8,300 nucleotides of DNA from CAZDIO01 sp964505555. GTDB lineage: Bacteria; Bdellovibrionota_C; UBA2361; SZUA-149; CAZDIO01. Every line of letters starts with the position of its first letter. Positions within the stretch are counted from its first letter, which is position 1. The notes under the pieces are model-generated. The model was not told where the DNA came from. It saw only the letters and a list, made by a program, of their open reading frames with translations, and made no database searches. A program made the position numbers and the translations under genes. Shown in pieces: positions 5,698 to 8,300 of this stretch. The stretch is taken from the NCBI GenBank assembly GCA_964505555.1, contig CAZDIO010000179.1:1-8300 (forward strand). The letters are read 5' to 3'.

Positions 5698-7275
5698 TTA
5701 AGGAGCAGACTGGCTTTTTAAGAAGTTTTCTACAGCAAGCACTTTCTCTGGGAATTTATTCTCCTGAACGGCCATCTCTATAAACTGCTTAAAGAGAGTT
5801 GCAGCAATCACATCATGTCCCTGCTGGAGATGGGCATATGCTAAATTATAAACCGCCTCAGCAAATCCTTGTTTTAAATCTGCTGCTTGTTCAAGTTCCG
5901 AAGTGGCCTCCTCATAACGGTTATTTTGAGCATAGAGGGTGCCGAGATTGTAGTGAGCCTCTGCAAAATCTGGTTGTGCAGCAAGCACTTTCTCGAGGAT
6001 AATAATTGCTCCCTCTGTATCTCCGTTCTTTGCGTTCTCTAGTGCGTGTTGAAAAAGTGCTTCCGGAGAGAGAGCTTCATTGGTTTCTGGTTCGGTGCTT
6101 ACTGGTGTTTCTGCTACCGTATTTTCGCCATCGGTTTGAGAAGTCTCGTTTTCAGTAGGTGTATCACTAGGGGAAACTGTTTTACTCTCCTCTTCAGAGA
6201 AAATTGTTTCCTCAGTTGGACCGGAGCTTTCACCGGTCGTATTTTCCTTACTCATCGAGCGTTCAGAGACAACGGCAACAATAATACAGAGAAAGGTTGC
6301 AACGAGAGAAAGCACGGCAGTTCGTCGCTTACGATTGACCCCACGTTTAATTAAAGTAATTGGTTCCTCAAGAGGAAGGCTCTCTTCAGAGAGAGAAATC
6401 GGCATCTCTTCCTCTTCTGAGGGAAGAACTGTTGGCGCTTGCACGGAAGTGGTTACTGCAGCTTCCGCTGTTTTAGAAATTGAGGTGTTCTCAACTTTAT
6501 CGATTAAAAGTGTTCCACCTAAGCTAATAACTACAATCGTCATGTCATCGGGACCACCTCGATCTTTTGCAAGGTCGATAATTCGTTTTGAGCTTTGCTC
6601 AGGAGTCATTCTTCCGACAAGTTCACCAATTTCATCTTCTGAAACGATACGGTGAAGCCCATCGCTTGCAAGCACCAACTTCTCTTCTGTTTCGCCACTA
6701 TTGAGCGGAAGAATAGAAAAGCTTAAGACTACTGGTGATACCGTTTGAGCAACACCTAAACATCTGCTCAACACGTGAGCCTGAGGGTGGTCAAGAGCTT
6801 CACTTTCACTGAGAGTCCCTTTCTCTACCCACTCTTGTACATACGTATGATCTCTTGTGAGCTGTTCTAATTTGCGATTTCTTACAAGGTAGGCTCGAGA
6901 GTCTCCGATATGAATTATAGATCCTTTGAAGGTGTCAATCAGTGCCGCAACAAGCGTCGTTCCCATTGAGGAATAGTTTCCATTTTCTCGGTGTTGAAAA
7001 ATAGATTCATTTGCCTTTTCAACAGCAGAAAGAAGTAAGGTACTTAAGGTTTCGTCTGAATTTCTAGAAAGGCTTTCACGCACCGCTTGAACAGCAAGTT
7101 GTGAGGCAAACTCACCACCTTGTACTCCGCCCATGCCATCACACACCACTCCAGCGGTTCCGCGAGGACAGGTAAAGACGTCGTAATGATCTTCGTTGTG
7201 TTCTCGCTCACATCCTACGGCTGAAGCGCCAGAAGAAAGCGAACCATTGGCTTCATGTGTTTCTTCATTTAGCAT
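5698..7275 (-). CDS. PP2C-family Ser/Thr phosphatase with transmembrane helix and periplasmic TPR domain, 525 aa
   Basis: Predicted metal-dependent phosphoserine/threonine phosphatase (PPM/PP2C, Stp-like). The domain spans about residues 15-252 and shows the family motifs in order: CEREHNED (22-29), VVCDGMGG (43-50), MGTTLVAAL (104-112), HIGDSRAYL (122-130), LTRDH (139-143), VLSRCLG (168-174), LASDGL (202-207) and GGPDDMTIVV (240-249). The aspartates that bind the two metal ions are present. An acidic cytoplasmic linker and a basic KRGVNRKRR precede one transmembrane helix (about 320-337). Beyond it come a Ser/Thr/Glu-rich linker (about 341-403) and three TPR units (about 404-437, 438-471, 472-505). 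Positive-inside topology puts the phosphatase in the cytoplasm and the TPRs outside the inner membrane. TAA lies directly before ATG 7275, so no upstream extension is possible; AGGGG at 7286-7290 is a fair ribosome-binding site. The usual partner, a Hanks-type kinase, is not in this window. The gene diverges from the metallopeptidase. Confidence 0.92.
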   Translation of the reverse strand: MLNEETHEANGSLSSGASAVGCEREHNEDHYDVFTCPRGTAGVVCDGMGGVQGGEFASQLAVQAVRESLSRNSDETLSTLLLSAVEKANESIFQHRENGNYSSMGTTLVAALIDTFKGSIIHIGDSRAYLVRNRKLEQLTRDHTYVQEWVEKGTLSESEALDHPQAHVLSRCLGVAQTVSPVVLSFSILPLNSGETEEKLVLASDGLHRIVSEDEIGELVGRMTPEQSSKRIIDLAKDRGGPDDMTIVVISLGGTLLIDKVENTSISKTAEAAVTTSVQAPTVLPSEEEEMPISLSEESLPLEEPITLIKRGVNRKRRTAVLSLVATFLCIIVAVVSERSMSKENTTGESSGPTEETIFSEEESKTVSPSDTPTENETSQTDGENTVAETPVSTEPETNEALSPEALFQHALENAKNGDTEGAIIILEKVLAAQPDFAEAHYNLGTLYAQNNRYEEATSELEQAADLKQGFAEAVYNLAYAHLQQGHDVIAATLFKQFIEMAVQENKFPEKVLAVENFLKSQSAP

Positions 7276-7470
7276 TTACAAGTTTCCCCTAGAGAAAAAG
7301 CCCTGATCAAAATAGGAGCACGTTTTATGCCAAGGCCGGTTTGCTTCTAGTTTCAGTGTGGGAACCTAAACGCACAGAGACAGAAAAACTCCGGTCATGA
7401 CTAATGCCACTAATAAAATCGGCAATTTGTATAAAATTAATAAAGAAAACTTATAAAATCTGCTCTTTTT

Positions 7471-7500
7471 TTGATGGAGGTCATTTCCCTCAATTAAAAT
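7471..7500 (+). promoter_or_regulatory. Candidate sigma70-type promoter for the metallopeptidase
   Basis: TTGATG (7471-7476, four of six consensus positions) and TAAAAT (7495-7500, five of six) are 18 bases apart, directly downstream of the AT-rich ATAAAAT stretch. Transcription would begin near 7507, giving a leader of roughly 60 bases. Confidence 0.45.
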
Positions 7501-7549
7501 CGTGGTTAAGAGTGTGTAAAGTAAGATAATTAGTGCAGGGAATATAAAT

Positions 7550-7555
7550 AAGGAG
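7550..7555 (+). promoter_or_regulatory. Ribosome-binding site AAGGAG for the metallopeptidase
   Basis: AAGGAG ends 7 nt before GTG 7563 and 10 nt before ATG 7566. Both are usable spacings, so it does not decide the start; ATG is preferred by codon and by the identical 10-nt spacing at the 336 start. Confidence 0.7.
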
Positions 7556-7565
7556 AATATTAGTG

Positions 7566-8264
7566 ATGTTTTACTTTGATCCGATGTATTTCCTCTTTGT
7601 TGCTCCAGCGATGATATTAGCTCTGTGGGCTCAATTTAAGGTGAAATCTGCCTACGCTGAGGCCAGTCACTACGTTCCAGAAAGTGGAGTTAGTGGTCGA
7701 GAAGCTGCTTCTAAGCTTCTTGAGGCAGATGGGATATATGACGTTGGAATTGAGATGGCGCAGGGCTTTCTTGGAGATCACTACGATCCAAGGAAGAAAG
7801 TACTTCGTCTTAGTGAGGATGTCTATAACGGACGATCGCTTGCTGCGGTGGGAATTGCTGCGCATGAAGCAGGGCATGCAATTCAGGATAAAGTGGGCTA
7901 CTTCCCGCTGACATTACGAAATGGGATTGTACCGTTAGCCTCTGTTGGTGGAAACCTCTCCTGGATATTTCTTGCACTCGGATTGTTCTTAGGGAGTATT
8001 CAATTTATCCTTTTTGGAATCGGACTCTTCTCGCTGATCGTGTTTTTTCAGATTATAAATCTGCCAGTTGAATTTAATGCAAGTGCGCGGGCAAAAGAGC
8101 TGCTTATCTCGCGGGGGTTGGTGAGCCCCAATGAGGTAGGTATTATCAACAAAGTGCTCAGCGCCGCGGCTATGACCTATGTGGCTGCCACATTCTCTGC
8201 GATCCTTACTTTGGTCTATTATCTCTTTCGGTTTGGTTTGATTGGAAACGATCGTCGGGATTAA
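7566..8264 (+). CDS. YugP-like membrane zinc metallopeptidase, 232 aa
   Basis: Integral-membrane protein of the neutral zinc metallopeptidase family typified by Bacillus YugP; its physiological substrate is not established. Numbered from ATG 7566, an N-terminal hydrophobic segment (about 8-20, followed by ALWAQFKVKSAY) leads into a soluble part with the family-typical GDHYDP (70-75) and KVLRLSEDVYNGRS (78-91). The HEAGH zinc motif at 100-104 (H100 and H104 ligands, E101 catalytic) continues as AIQDKVGYFPL. Two hydrophobic segments lie at about 121-143 and 146-165. LPVEFNASARA follows, with E169 the probable third zinc ligand, and a final membrane segment covers about 201-222. The length matches the family's usual 220-235 residues and no key residue is missing. 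GTG at 7563 would add one residue. The gene is divergent from the PP2C gene, with no downstream gene before the window ends; no terminator is visible after the stop. Confidence 0.92.
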   Translation: MFYFDPMYFLFVAPAMILALWAQFKVKSAYAEASHYVPESGVSGREAASKLLEADGIYDVGIEMAQGFLGDHYDPRKKVLRLSEDVYNGRSLAAVGIAAHEAGHAIQDKVGYFPLTLRNGIVPLASVGGNLSWIFLALGLFLGSIQFILFGIGLFSLIVFFQIINLPVEFNASARAKELLISRGLVSPNEVGIINKVLSAAAMTYVAATFSAILTLVYYLFRFGLIGNDRRD

Positions 8265-8272
8265 ATTTAGAA

Positions 8273-8300
8273 CTCCCTGTCGTTGCGAGCGAAGCGAAGC
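8273..8300 (+). repeat. Truncated dispersed repeat (right edge), inverted copy of the left-edge element
   Basis: CTCCCTGTCGTTGCGAGC followed by GAAGCGAAGC runs off the window. The 14 bases at 8277-8290 are the exact reverse complement of 26-39, and the CTCCC before them is shared apart from a 2-base difference in spacing. Here a short GAA replaces the GC-rich hairpin middle of the left copy. It begins 8 bases after the stop codon of the metallopeptidase gene, as expected for an intergenic REP-like element. Confidence 0.65.

Larger units (their letters stand above)
7276..7565. promoter_or_regulatory. Divergent intergenic regulatory region
   Basis: This AT-rich spacer must hold the promoters of both the phosphatase (-) and the metallopeptidase (+). 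ATAAAAT occurs at 7413-7419, 7431-7437 and 7453-7459, and resembles UP-element DNA. An 8-bp palindrome GTCATGAC lies at 7394-7401, overlapping a direct repeat ACTAAT at 7400-7405 and 7409-7414. No small ORF of note is visible. I find no convincing minus-strand promoter for the phosphatase. Confidence 0.5.

Noticed and set aside
6335..6655. Plus-strand open frames opposite the PP2C gene
   Set aside because: They are antisense to conserved phosphatase motifs and have serine-rich translations typical of shadow frames.

Overview
The window reads as chromosomal DNA of a bacterium, probably with a Gram-negative type envelope. Start sites with AAGGAG ribosome-binding sites, a Sec-type signal peptide, a cytoplasmic PP2C phosphatase tied to an extracytoplasmic TPR domain, and a YugP-like membrane protease all fit that. 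Base composition is moderate and the spacers are AT-rich. I cannot name the phylum. Short GC-rich dispersed repeats of the GTCGTTGCGAGC...GCGAAGC type sit at both window edges in opposite orientation. Similar repeats occur in many unrelated bacteria, so they do not settle the taxonomy.

Layout from left to right. Bases 1-335 carry a truncated palindromic repeat and an apparently non-coding leader. At 336-857 (+) lies a gene for a small tail-anchored protein of unknown function. It converges on a very large gene at 942-5408 (-), with a candidate bidirectional terminator between them at 895-929. The large gene encodes a secreted 1488-residue protease: signal peptide, M12B-type propeptide with a possible cysteine switch, reprolysin/adamalysin-like zinc catalytic domain, eight 75-residue beta repeats each with an invariant C-x8-C pair, and four further beta modules. 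A 289-base spacer holds its candidate promoter and one doubtful small ORF. At 5698-7275 (-) is a PP2C phosphatase - transmembrane - TPR protein. A 290-base AT-rich spacer separates it from a divergent YugP-type membrane zinc metallopeptidase at 7566-8264 (+).

No operon is evident: adjacent genes are convergent, divergent, or separated by nearly 300 bases. The genes share an envelope or surface theme (membrane-anchored unknown, secreted protease, transmembrane phosphatase, membrane protease), but no single pathway can be read from the sequence. The most unusual item is the large protease. It has a metazoan-like M12B arrangement of propeptide, catalytic zinc site and cysteines, followed by a disulfide-patterned repeat stalk. 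The PP2C-TM-TPR protein is the second item worth following up.
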